From Acidobacteriaceae bacterium KBS 89 (GTDB lineage: Bacteria; Acidobacteriota; Terriglobia; Terriglobales; Acidobacteriaceae), in assembly GCA_000381605.1 (NCBI GenBank), contig KB906755.1, positions 558,001 through 622,000 on the forward strand: a stretch of 64,000 nucleotides of DNA, given 5' to 3'. The notes under the pieces were generated by a model, which saw only the letters and a program-made list of their open reading frames with translations, was not told where the DNA came from and did no database searches. Position numbers and translations under genes: made by a program. Positions 44,135 to 52,808 of this stretch are shown here, piece after piece. The stretch's first letter is position 1; each line of letters starts with the position of its first letter.

Positions 44135-45094
44135 TTAGTTATTGGAGAGAACGATGGTGCCGGGGCGAACCTGGTCCGGCGCGTTGAGTTTCGTCTTGGG
44201 GAGAGAGGTGGAAACCTTGAGGTAGACCATCTTCTTGTTGCCTTCGACCGGGAAGGTGGCGACATAGGTTTCGGCGATGGCGGTCTGGAATTGCTTGAGG
44301 AACGGCTCGAGCGAGACGGGACTGCCGGTACCTTGATAGTAGGTGGTGCCGCCTGTTCCCTGGGCGACCTGGCTGAGGTAGCTTTGGCCACTGAAGCTGC
44401 CACGGCGGGGGCCGAAGCCTGCATCGGTGTAGTAGATGGAGTAGACGGGGACGCCCGCGCGCTGAGCGTCGGTGATGGCAGTGGCGACGTAGGGGCTGTT
44501 CTGATTGGTGATGTTAGTACTGCCGTTGTAGGGATCGACGCCGTTCGTAATCATGAGGACGATGCGGGCCTTGTGCGTTGGCTGCTGCGACTGCGGACCA
44601 GTCTGGTTCTCGGCGTCGGACGGCCAGTTCTTCACGAAGTCAGAGAGGGAGAAGTAAGGGCTGGCGCTGGCGCCTCGCAGACCCATGGGCAGATGCAGGG
44701 ATTTTCCAACGGCGGCACGATCGGTTGTGAAACCAGCGATGTCTCCGGCGGGGACGACGCGGCCATTTTGCATGTAGCCGACGAAGACCTCGGTCCCCTG
44801 AGGCAGGTTGTTAAGAAAGTTGCGAACATTATTCATTTCGCTGCCGAAAGCGGTTCGAAGGCCATCGTCGATGAGGATCGCGATCTGTGTGCCGTTGGGC
44901 GGAACGTGCCTGAGGCTAAGAAGATTGGTTGTGCGGTTTTCGACCTTGATGGTGACGTCTTTGGCAGTAGGAGAGGCAGGTGTCTTCGACGCGAAGGAGA
45001 CGAGCATCTGAGTAGCGGTGGGGCCTTCCTCCTGGGCGTTCGCGACGGGAAGAGCAAGTGTTAGAAGAGTGAGCGCAAGGAGAGATTTCATCAT
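44135..45094 (-). CDS. Secreted VWA-like domain protein
   Basis: 319 residues with a signal peptide (LLALTLLTLALPVANAQ). The fold reads as a von Willebrand A domain (TQIAILIDDGLRTAFGSEMN ... FVKNWPSDAENQTGP ... IVLMITNGVDPY) but the metal motif DxSxS is replaced by DDGLR, so metal binding is doubtful. Such secreted VWFA-related proteins are frequent in acidobacteria. The ATG at 45094 has AGGA eight bases upstream; a longer frame to 45130 has none. Confidence 0.72.
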   Translation of the reverse strand: MMKSLLALTLLTLALPVANAQEEGPTATQMLVSFASKTPASPTAKDVTIKVENRTTNLLSLRHVPPNGTQIAILIDDGLRTAFGSEMNNVRNFLNNLPQGTEVFVGYMQNGRVVPAGDIAGFTTDRAAVGKSLHLPMGLRGASASPYFSLSDFVKNWPSDAENQTGPQSQQPTHKARIVLMITNGVDPYNGSTNITNQNSPYVATAITDAQRAGVPVYSIYYTDAGFGPRRGSFSGQSYLSQVAQGTGGTTYYQGTGSPVSLEPFLKQFQTAIAETYVATFPVEGNKKMVYLKVSTSLPKTKLNAPDQVRPGTIVLSNN

Positions 45095-45264
45095 TTCAGT
45101 GTTCCTTCTTTCCACTCGATTAGACGTCAATCAGCGCGGTACGATGCAGCCAAAAAACGCGTATTACAAGAAAAAGACATTTAGTATCTGTGGTTTCGAG
45201 GAGATCGCCTCTAGCTTAAACCCGAGGTTATGAGTTTTGATGCGCCGAGAGTGCGGAGACCGCT

Positions 45265-47724
45265 TCAGTTGCTGCCGATTTTGATCTTCATGCCAGCGCG
45301 GACGGTAAAGGGCAGGCCTGGATAGCCGATGGGGCCGATGTGTTGCTGGCCGAGGAGATTGTCGAGCTGGCTGAAGATGGTGACGCGATGAGTGGCCACG
45401 AAGAGAACGTTGAGGTCGAGCTTGGCGTAGGCGAAGTCTAGATCGCGGTTGGGAAGAAGGAGGGCGTTGCCGCCGTTGCGATCGTTATTGAGCTGGAAGG
45501 TGGAGTCGTCGCTGCGGCTGCTGAAGGCTCCTTTGATGGCGGCAGAGAAACGGTTGCTGATGAATTCGGTGGCGAAGAAGCCGGTGTTGGGAGGACGGCG
45601 GAAGGGACGGCTGCCGACGAGGGGAGAGAGCGCTCCGATGGCGACGCCGGGGATGTTGGGGTTGGTGGTCGGGGTGCCGTTTGCGGCGGCGACGGCGTCG
45701 GTGGAGAGGGACTGCTCGACGAGCGAGGCGAGATAGGTGTAGCCGCCGCGGAGATAAAGATGATTGACGGGCTGGTATTGGATTTCGGTCTCGAAGCCCT
45801 GGGCTCGGTAGGCGAGAGAGTTGAGTGAAGCTGGAGGGAGCTGGGTTGCGATGTTGGCAGGGATGTTGAAGTAGCGTTCGAGGCCGTTGGCGCCGATGAA
45901 TTCGAGCTGGTGGCTGAATTGGCCGTGGAAGTAGCCGGCCTTGAGGGTGAGCTTCTGGTTGATGATGTTCTGGTCGATGCCGACGTCGTAGGTGCGGGAG
46001 CGCTCGGCGGTGATGGGAGTGACGTTGTAGAGGGCGATGCCGGCGGAGTTGCCGGTTTGCTGGAGGCGAGTGTAGAGGCTGGTAAGCTGGGCGATGGTGG
46101 ATGGCTCCTGCACGCCGGTTGCAGCGCTGGCTCGGAGCAGAGTGCCGCGGAAGACGTGGTGGCCGGGACGGACGGCGTCGTAGGTGAGGCCGAGGCGGGG
46201 ATTTCCTAAGATGCCGTAGAGTTCGTTGTTTTCGACGGCTCCTCCTGCTGAGTAGAAGAGGCGGTGCTTGATGTCGCCCTGTACCTGAAGGGTGTAGAGG
46301 TAGTTGCTGCGTTTGACGATTTGGTTTGAAGATGTGGCGGAGTTGAGAAGGCGGCCGCGTTCGTATTCGTACTGAAAGCCGAAGGCGACGGCGATGCGCT
46401 TGGGGAAGGTGTAGTCGGACTGGTAGTCGAGGACGTCGCGATTGGAGACGGAGTCGTAGGCGGGGAGGATGAAGGCGGCCTGACTGGTTGCGGTGTAGCC
46501 GTTGGCTCCGCGGAGTGCGACGGGGATACCGTAATAGGTGGTTTGGGGAGTGCCGTTGACGATGGTAGTGACGGGCAGGCCGGTGGGGGTGAACTGCTCG
46601 ACCTGCTCGCGCTTGCGGGCGATGCCGTAGCGGGCGAGGTTGTGCCAGTTCCCTTTCAGAACGTTTTCGAAGGTGAGGCCGGAGTAGATGTCCTGGTCGG
46701 CTTGCTTGCCGGAGGAGGAGATGCCGTAGATGTCGTGGGCGCTGGGGAGGCCGGTGACGGAGTCGGTGTTGCGGAGGGTGTAGCGAAGGCGGGTGTTGGT
46801 GACGATGCTGTAACCGATGTTGGCGGCTTCGTTGGTGGAGTGGTACTGGTCGAGCAGGACGGCGTTGGAGGTGTTGAATCGGCTAAAGGCGGTGAGGTAG
46901 TCGAGGCGCTTGAATGCGCCGGAGACGACGGCTTCGTTGCGATAGGTGTAGAAGTTGCCCGCGTCGCCGGTGTAGATGAGGGCTGGAAGGACGGAGCTGG
47001 AGCTGCTGCGAGTGGTGGCGAGATTGACTGTGCCTGATTCGGCGCCGGTGCCGTAGAGGGCGCTGTTGGCGCCGCGGTAGAGCTCGGGGCCGGTGAGGGC
47101 GGTGGTGGAGACGGGGCCGTAGTTGAAGTCGCCACCGATATCGGTGGAGGGGACGCCGTCGGTGAGGACTTTGTTTGCGTCGGGGCTGCCGCCACGAATG
47201 TAGAGTGCGACGGGTCCGCCGGCCTGGCCGGTCTGGACGACGTTGGTACCGGTGGCTTGGCGGAGGTCGTTGACGATGCCTATTTGGGTGGCGAGGGCAG
47301 ACTGGGGGATCAGCGTAACGACGGTGGGAAGCTGCTGGATGGGCGTTGAGATGCCGGTGGCGATGACGGTCTGGTCGGATGAGACCGTGGTGAATTGCAT
47401 GACGATGTTGCGGGTGATGACGGCGGTGCGGGCTCCGTAGAAGTCTTGGCCGACGCTGGGGGTGTAGGGAGCGGCGGAGGTGAGGAGCACGAAGTGGCCG
47501 GAGTTGGAGCTGCGAATCTCGTAGGTGCCGTCCTGCTGGGTGAATCCGTAGGCGGCGACACTCTGGCCCTGGATGAGCTGGACTCGGGCGTTGCCGAGAG
47601 GGACTCCGAAGGGTGTGGTGACGGTGCCGCGGACGATGACGGCTTGTGCGGTGGAGGTGAAGAGTGCCGCTGCGACGAGGGTGAGGAGAGACAGCGTCGC
47701 TCTGCGGTGGTGCGAATTACCCAT
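45265..47724 (-). CDS. TonB-dependent outer-membrane receptor
   Basis: 819 residues. Signal peptide (LLTLVAAALFTSTAQA), a carboxypeptidase-regulatory-like domain (VIVRGTVTTPFGVPLGNARV), a plug (PTVVTLIPQSALATQIGIVN ... LYIRGGSPDANKVLTDGVP) and a 22-strand barrel ending in the short hydrophobic end VRAGMKIKIGSN. It takes up an unknown substrate by TonB energy. A TonB-like protein (4255) and a short TonB-like protein (53957) are in this window but not adjacent. It follows quinone reductase on the same strand by 33 bases. Confidence 0.9.
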   Translation of the reverse strand: MGNSHHRRATLSLLTLVAAALFTSTAQAVIVRGTVTTPFGVPLGNARVQLIQGQSVAAYGFTQQDGTYEIRSSNSGHFVLLTSAAPYTPSVGQDFYGARTAVITRNIVMQFTTVSSDQTVIATGISTPIQQLPTVVTLIPQSALATQIGIVNDLRQATGTNVVQTGQAGGPVALYIRGGSPDANKVLTDGVPSTDIGGDFNYGPVSTTALTGPELYRGANSALYGTGAESGTVNLATTRSSSSSVLPALIYTGDAGNFYTYRNEAVVSGAFKRLDYLTAFSRFNTSNAVLLDQYHSTNEAANIGYSIVTNTRLRYTLRNTDSVTGLPSAHDIYGISSSGKQADQDIYSGLTFENVLKGNWHNLARYGIARKREQVEQFTPTGLPVTTIVNGTPQTTYYGIPVALRGANGYTATSQAAFILPAYDSVSNRDVLDYQSDYTFPKRIAVAFGFQYEYERGRLLNSATSSNQIVKRSNYLYTLQVQGDIKHRLFYSAGGAVENNELYGILGNPRLGLTYDAVRPGHHVFRGTLLRASAATGVQEPSTIAQLTSLYTRLQQTGNSAGIALYNVTPITAERSRTYDVGIDQNIINQKLTLKAGYFHGQFSHQLEFIGANGLERYFNIPANIATQLPPASLNSLAYRAQGFETEIQYQPVNHLYLRGGYTYLASLVEQSLSTDAVAAANGTPTTNPNIPGVAIGALSPLVGSRPFRRPPNTGFFATEFISNRFSAAIKGAFSSRSDDSTFQLNNDRNGGNALLLPNRDLDFAYAKLDLNVLFVATHRVTIFSQLDNLLGQQHIGPIGYPGLPFTVRAGMKIKIGSN

Positions 47725-47757
47725 GAATTCGATTGTATGGGCTGCGCGGAATTGGCT

Positions 47758-48726
47758 TCAGGGGATGAGGAGGAGTTTGCCGGTGGTCTTACGGGATTCG
47801 AGGTCGCGGTGGGCGTGGGCGGCGTCGGTGAGGGGGTAGATGTGTTCGAGGCGGAGTTTCAGGGTGCCATTGGCGACGGCGTCGAAGACGTCTTTGGCGC
47901 GGGTCTCGAGGTCGGCGCGCGTGGCGATGTAGTCCTTGAGTGTGGGACGGGTGACGTAGAGCGAGCCCATGGTGGAGAGGCGGATGAGGTCGAAGGGTGG
48001 GACGGGTCCGCTGGCTCCGCCGAAGAGGACAACCATGCCGCGAGGGCGGAGGCACTGCAGCGAGCCTTCGAATGTGGTTTTGCCGACTGAGTCGTAGACG
48101 ACGGGAAGGCCGCGGCCGGAAGTTAATTCTTTGACCTTCGTGGCGAAGTCTTCCTTGATGTAGAAGATGATCTCGTCGGCGCCGGCAGCGCGGGCGAGAG
48201 AGGCTTTTTCTTCAGTGGAGACGGTCGTGAAGACGCGGGCGCCGAGGGCTTTGGCCATCTGGATGAAGATGAGACCGGTGCCGCCCGCTCCGGCGTGGAT
48301 GAGGACTTCGTCGCCCGGCTGGACGGGATAGGCGGAGTGCAGGAGATAGTGCGAGGTGAGGCCCTGGAGGATCGCGGCTGCGGCCTGTTGTGAGGTGACG
48401 CCTGCTGGGACTGCAACGAGGCGGTTAGCCGGGGCGACAGCGAGTTGCGCGTAGGTGCCGGGGACGCCGCACCAGGCGACGTGATCGCCAGGCTTGAAGG
48501 CGGTGACGTCCGGCGCGACGGCTACGACGGTGCCGGCGGCTTCCTGGCCGAGGGTGTAGGGGAGCTTGGCGGGGTAACGGCCTTCGCGGAAGTAGGTGTC
48601 GATGAAGTTGACGCCGGAGGCTTCGATACGGATGAGAGCTTCGCCGGGGCCGGGGGTTGGGGTGGGGAGATCGCGGAGGGTGAGGACGTCGGCGGAGCCG
48701 GTAGTGAGGATCTGGATGGCTTGCAT
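47758..48726 (-). CDS. NADPH:quinone oxidoreductase, zeta-crystallin-like
   Basis: 322 residues of the medium-chain dehydrogenase fold without zinc ligands. ASGVNFIDTYFREGRYP and LGQEAAGTVVAVAP are the catalytic-domain signatures, and VLIHAGAGGTGLIFIQMAKA binds NADPH; DSVGKTTFEGSLQCLRPRG closes the family pattern. It reduces quinones by one or two electrons and may protect from oxidative stress. Confidence 0.92.
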   Translation of the reverse strand: MQAIQILTTGSADVLTLRDLPTPTPGPGEALIRIEASGVNFIDTYFREGRYPAKLPYTLGQEAAGTVVAVAPDVTAFKPGDHVAWCGVPGTYAQLAVAPANRLVAVPAGVTSQQAAAAILQGLTSHYLLHSAYPVQPGDEVLIHAGAGGTGLIFIQMAKALGARVFTTVSTEEKASLARAAGADEIIFYIKEDFATKVKELTSGRGLPVVYDSVGKTTFEGSLQCLRPRGMVVLFGGASGPVPPFDLIRLSTMGSLYVTRPTLKDYIATRADLETRAKDVFDAVANGTLKLRLEHIYPLTDAAHAHRDLESRKTTGKLLLIP

Positions 48727-48804
48727 GGCTGGATGTCAGGGTACAACACTGATGGTCGGGGGTGTATCCATTACTCGCTCATTCGCAGCGGCAAAGGAAA
48801 CGCA

Positions 48805-48859
48805 GGTCCTTCGACTGCGCAGTTCGCAAAGTACCGCGAACCGCTTCGCTCAGGATGAC
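48805..48859. repeat. Dispersed palindromic repeat copy
   Basis: GGTCCTTCGACT, core with GTTCGC ... GCGAAC complementary, then CTTCGCTCAGGATGAC. It lies in the 278-base intergenic gap between the quinone reductase and ATP-grasp genes; I see no other feature in this gap. Confidence 0.82.
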
Positions 48860-49004
48860 ATTTTTTGTTGGCCGGAGATGTTTTGAAGCGCGAAGGCGAT
48901 AGGTTCGTCTAAAATTGAGATATCAGATTTCAGTGGCGGTACGGTCGCTCTGAGATTTTGAGATGATTGTTGTGGGTTTGGCCTGAAGTATCGAAGGAGT
49001 TCCT

Positions 49005-50021
49005 ATGTCCCGTCAGGATTTGCCGATCGCGATTTACTATGAGCAGCCAAACTGGTTCAAGCCGTTGTTTGCGGAGTTGGACCGGCGTGGGACGAACTAT
49101 GTGAAGCTGGACGCTGTCGAGCATAGCTATGGGCCGGGGGATAAGCCGGAGGAGAAGTATGCCCTGGTGCTGAACAAGATGAGCCCTTCGGCGTGGAACC
49201 GCGGACATGGCGACCAGATTTTTTATACGCTTGGGTTTTTAGAGCACCTCGAGAGCCGTGGGGTGCGGGTGTTGAATGGCGTGAAGGCGTACCAGAGCGA
49301 GCTTTCGAAAGCTACGCAGCTTGCAATGCTGGAGGGTCTGGGTCTGGGGTATCCGAAGGCTCGGGTGATTCATCGGGCTTCGCAGGCTAGTGCGGCTGCC
49401 GAGGGGCTTCGCTTCCCTGTCGTGGTGAAGCCGAATATCGGGGGCAGCGGTAGCGGCGTGGTGAAGTTCAATACGAAGGAGCATCTGGCAGAGGCTTCGG
49501 CGACTGAAAACGGGTTGATGCTGGGGATGGATTCGACCGGGCTGGTTCAGGAGTTTGTGCCGGCGCGCGGATCGCATATCGTTCGCGTCGAGGTGCTGGA
49601 TGGGAAGTATTTGTACGCGATCAAGATACATATTACCGGCGAGACGTTTGATCTTTGCCCGGCGGACATCTGCAAGACGCCGCTGGGCGTGGAGTTGAAT
49701 CGCGCGGCCTGCCCGGTGGATGCGCCGAAGACGGGGTTGACGGTTGAGGCGTTCGATACTCCGCCTGAGGTGATCGAAGAGGTGGAGCGGTTGATGGCCG
49801 CGGCGGGAATTGAGGTGGGCGGCGTGGAGTTTATGGTGGATGACCGCGACGGACAGCGGATGTATTACGACATCAATGCGCTGTCGAACTTTGTGGCAGA
49901 CGGGCAGAAGGTTGTGGGGTTCGATCCTTTTGCGAAGATGGCGGATTGGCTGGAGGCTGAGGCCAAGATCGTGAACGATCGCCGGGCAGGGGTGCGAGAG
50001 CTGGCGGGGGTTGGGCGCTGA
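49005..50021 (+). CDS. RimK-like ATP-grasp ligase of unknown substrate
   Basis: 338 residues. GFLEHLESRGVRVLNGVKAY precedes the ATP-grasp core: FPVVVKPNIGGSGSGVVKF (phosphate loop), LVQEFVPARGSHIVRVEVLDG and VGGVEFMVDDRDGQRMYYDINALSN (metal-binding Asp/Asn). The fold joins a carboxylate and an amine or thiol by an acyl phosphate. The start ATG (49005) has AAGGAG upstream. Its stop overlaps the ATG of the flavin monooxygenase (TGATG), so the two are one functional unit. Peptide, amino-acid or sulfur-compound ligation are all possible. Confidence 0.8.
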   Translation: MSRQDLPIAIYYEQPNWFKPLFAELDRRGTNYVKLDAVEHSYGPGDKPEEKYALVLNKMSPSAWNRGHGDQIFYTLGFLEHLESRGVRVLNGVKAYQSELSKATQLAMLEGLGLGYPKARVIHRASQASAAAEGLRFPVVVKPNIGGSGSGVVKFNTKEHLAEASATENGLMLGMDSTGLVQEFVPARGSHIVRVEVLDGKYLYAIKIHITGETFDLCPADICKTPLGVELNRAACPVDAPKTGLTVEAFDTPPEVIEEVERLMAAAGIEVGGVEFMVDDRDGQRMYYDINALSNFVADGQKVVGFDPFAKMADWLEAEAKIVNDRRAGVRELAGVGR

Positions 50022-51052
50022 TGCGATACGGTTTCTGGTTGCCGGTCTTTGGCGGATGGCTGCGTAATGTGGATGACGAACAGATGCAGGCGAGCTGGGA
50101 GTATGTTCGCGACCTCACGCAGCGGGCGGAGAAGATCGGGTACGATTTGACGCTGATCGCTGAGTTGAATCTGAATGACATCAAGGGTATTGAGGCTCCT
50201 TCGCTGGACGCCTGGTCGACGACGGCGGCGCTGGCTGCGGTGACGGAGCGGCTGGAGCTGATGGTTGCTGTGCGGCCAACGTTTCACAATCCGGCGTTGC
50301 TGGCCAAGCAGGCTGCATCGATCGACGTGATGTCGCATGGGCGACTGACGCTGAATGTGGTTTCGAGCTGGTGGAAGGACGAGGCGACGAAGTATGGGGT
50401 TCACTTCGACGAGCATGATGACCGGTATGCGCGGACGTCGGAGTGGCTGGATGTTGTGGATGGCTGCTGGAAGCAGCAGGGGTTTTCTTACAAAGGAACC
50501 TACTACGATGTTCGGGAGAATGTGCTTTCTCCGAAGCCAGTGAGCAAGCCGCGGCCTACGTTGTATGCAGGTGGGGAGTCGGAGACGGCGAAGAATTTGA
50601 TTGCGGCGAAGTGCGATGCCTACCTAATGCATGGGGATGAACCGGCGGCGGTGGGGGCCAAGATCGCCGACATGCGGCAGCGGCGCGAGAAGCTGGGACT
50701 GGGTCCGATGACGTTTGGTGTGGCTGGGTATGCGATTGTGCGGGACTCGGAGGCGGAGGCGCTGCGCGAGGTGGACCGGATTACGGATGTGAAGCAGTCG
50801 GCGCGCGGGTATGCGAACTATGAGCAGTGGGTGACGGGTTCGCAGTTGGAGACGAAGGTGTCGCTGAAGGACTATTCGGTGTCGAACCGCGGGTTGCGGA
50901 GCGGGTTCGTGGGGACGCCGGAGCAGATTTCGGAACGGATGGAGGAGTTCACTGCTGTGGGGGTGGACCTGGTGCTGCTGCAGTCGAGTCCACAGGCGCA
51001 GGAGATGGAGCGGTTTGGCGCGCAGGTGATTCGGAGCGGAGCTGCGGTCTAG
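50021..51052 (+). CDS. LLM-class flavin-dependent monooxygenase (SsuD/SfnG-like)
   Basis: 343 residues, bacterial-luciferase-like barrel. RYGFWLPVFGGWLRN starts it, LELMVAVRPTFHNPALLAKQAAS and GRLTLNVVSSWWKDE with HDDRYARTSEWLD match FMNH2-dependent alkanesulfonate or dimethylsulfone monooxygenases, and GFVGTPEQISERMEEF closes it. It needs a partner flavin reductase, not present here. It overlaps the ATP-grasp gene by one base. Confidence 0.85.
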   Translation: MRYGFWLPVFGGWLRNVDDEQMQASWEYVRDLTQRAEKIGYDLTLIAELNLNDIKGIEAPSLDAWSTTAALAAVTERLELMVAVRPTFHNPALLAKQAASIDVMSHGRLTLNVVSSWWKDEATKYGVHFDEHDDRYARTSEWLDVVDGCWKQQGFSYKGTYYDVRENVLSPKPVSKPRPTLYAGGESETAKNLIAAKCDAYLMHGDEPAAVGAKIADMRQRREKLGLGPMTFGVAGYAIVRDSEAEALREVDRITDVKQSARGYANYEQWVTGSQLETKVSLKDYSVSNRGLRSGFVGTPEQISERMEEFTAVGVDLVLLQSSPQAQEMERFGAQVIRSGAAV

Positions 51053-51072
51053 TCGTTGTGGATTTTTCGATT

Positions 51073-51107
51073 GGGCGTTCGCCGTCTCGGTGGACGCCCT
51101 TTCGTTT
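51073..51107 (+). terminator. Terminator after the ATP-grasp/monooxygenase pair
   Basis: GGGCGT (51073-51078) pairs with ACGCCC (51094-51099), with an inner CCG/CGG stem, followed by TTTCGTTT. It ends the two-gene operon 20 bases after its stop. Confidence 0.75.
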
Positions 51108-51187
51108 ATGACGGCGGGTATCTGCAGGGTTAAATAAATTGTGAGAGATGTGGATTCAGGGCTGCGTGGACGGAGTTATGCTTTGCC

Positions 51188-52039
51188 ATGCCCTTTCGAT
51201 GCCTTTTGCTGATGTTTGCCTTTGTCTGCAGCGGTTTTGCGCAGGTCACCCCTGACTGGACGGCGCCGCATGCTCCGTTTCGCGTGATCGGAAATGTGTA
51301 CTACGTTGGCAGCAAGGACCTGGCGTCGTATCTGATTACGACGTCTGAAGGGCTCATCCTGATCAACAGCAATCTCACCAGCAGCGTGCCTTCGATCAGG
51401 AAGAATATCGAGACGCTGGGGTTTCATTTCAAGGATGTGAAGATTCTGCTGATCAGCCATGCTCACTGGGACCATGCGGCGGGGAGCGCGGATATCAAGC
51501 GATTGACAGGCGCGAAGTACATGGTGATGGATGCCGATGTTTCGTCGATCGAGTCGGGTGGGAAGACTGACTTTCACTATGGGTCGATCGCCTCAAGCCA
51601 CTTTCCTCCGACAAAGGTAGACCGCGTGCTGCATGACGGTGATGAGGTGAAGCTCGGTAGCGTTGTGCTGGTCGCACATAAGACGCCGGGGCATACGAAG
51701 GGCTGTACGACCTGGACGATTCGATTGCGGGAGGATGCCAAGGCCTATAACGTCGTGATTGTGGGGAGTCCGAATGTTAATACCGGGTACAAGCTGGTTG
51801 GGAATGCCGAATATCCGACGATCGCGCAGGACTATGAACTCACGTTCCGGACGCTGAAGGCGCTGCCGTGTGATGTGTTTCTGGGAGCGCATGGAGCCTA
51901 CTTCGGGATGGACGCGAAGTTCCCCCGGATGAAGCCTGGAGCGGCGAATCCGTTCGTCGATCCGACCGGGTATAGCAGCTATGTTGCTGAGCGCGAGCAC
52001 GCGTTTCAGAAGGAGTTGACCAAGCAATCGGCACCCTAA
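51188..52039 (+). CDS. Subclass B3 metallo-beta-lactamase-like enzyme
   Basis: 283 residues with a signal peptide (LLLMFAFVCSGFAQ). The zinc ligands are all seen: HAHWDH at residues 91-96, His169 in TPGHTKG and His235 in GAHGAYFGM. The usual B3 pattern HxHxDH-AAGS and the single-Cys-free second site argue for B3. It could hydrolyse beta-lactams or be a related periplasmic hydrolase; the genomic setting (plain chromosome, no resistance cassette) gives no clue to resistance. Confidence 0.85.
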   Translation: MPFRCLLLMFAFVCSGFAQVTPDWTAPHAPFRVIGNVYYVGSKDLASYLITTSEGLILINSNLTSSVPSIRKNIETLGFHFKDVKILLISHAHWDHAAGSADIKRLTGAKYMVMDADVSSIESGGKTDFHYGSIASSHFPPTKVDRVLHDGDEVKLGSVVLVAHKTPGHTKGCTTWTIRLREDAKAYNVVIVGSPNVNTGYKLVGNAEYPTIAQDYELTFRTLKALPCDVFLGAHGAYFGMDAKFPRMKPGAANPFVDPTGYSSYVAEREHAFQKELTKQSAP

Positions 52040-52126
52040 CTGGGGATACAAGAGCTTGGTTTGCCTCACATTGCCGGCGGGAACTAAGCGATCGACGCCT
52101 TCGTCTGCGATTTTTCTTTTCGCCCA

Positions 52127-52807
52127 ATGAAACGAAATGTTAGGCTTGTGCATCTTTTACGCGAAAATTATGCGGTAAGACACAGCATCGTGAGGCGGAG
52201 CTTGAACGACTGTAAGAGAGGCCGGGAGCGAGGGCTGGTTCGTCGATGGGTTTCGGTGATGGGGGTGTTTGTTCTACTTGCGGGGTGTCATAGCCGGAAG
52301 GAGAGCAGAGAGTCGAGCTTGTTTGAGCGGATTTCGCGGGTTGGGCACTCGAAGGTACAAGCGCCGAAGCCCGGGGAGCTCGCTGAACGAGGTCGCGCTG
52401 AGATATTGACGGAGTGTGAGAAGCAGTCCTATGAAAACGCCAGCAAAGGTCTGATTGTGAGTGAGATAGGTTTGCACGAAGACGTCTTCACGTTGCGGGA
52501 CCGCGTCTCGTATGGGGCGATCGGCTATGGACTGGACGAGGCGCTGAGACTCGAGGCTCTGTTGGAGGGGGAGGCCAAAGCTCAGGCGCATTCGCCTGAA
52601 AAGACAGAATGTATTCAGAAGTTTGCCGAACACCTGGAGTCGGTGAGCGATCCGCTGCTGGAGGCGGACCAGAGGATGAAGGAGTTGGACGTCTCGGCCT
52701 TCAACGATGCGGCAAAGAAAGCCGAAGAGCAGGCGGATAAGAAACTGCGTGGTACGGAGGAGCCGATAGTTCCTGACGCACTCCCAGCAAAATCGCTACC
52801 GCGATGA
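52127..52807 (+). CDS. Putative lipoprotein, unknown function
   Basis: Up to 226 residues. A charged N-terminus leads to VSVMGVFVLLAGCHS, a lipobox with Cys about residue 54, so the real start may be the GTG or ATG just before that segment. The mature part is hydrophilic, Glu/Lys/Ala-rich and likely helical (LRLEALLEGEAKAQ, AKKAEEQADKKL). No family recognised. It is convergent with the GT2 gene, two bases apart. Confidence 0.55.
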   Translation: MKRNVRLVHLLRENYAVRHSIVRRSLNDCKRGRERGLVRRWVSVMGVFVLLAGCHSRKESRESSLFERISRVGHSKVQAPKPGELAERGRAEILTECEKQSYENASKGLIVSEIGLHEDVFTLRDRVSYGAIGYGLDEALRLEALLEGEAKAQAHSPEKTECIQKFAEHLESVSDPLLEADQRMKELDVSAFNDAAKKAEEQADKKLRGTEEPIVPDALPAKSLPR

Positions 52808-52808
52808 G

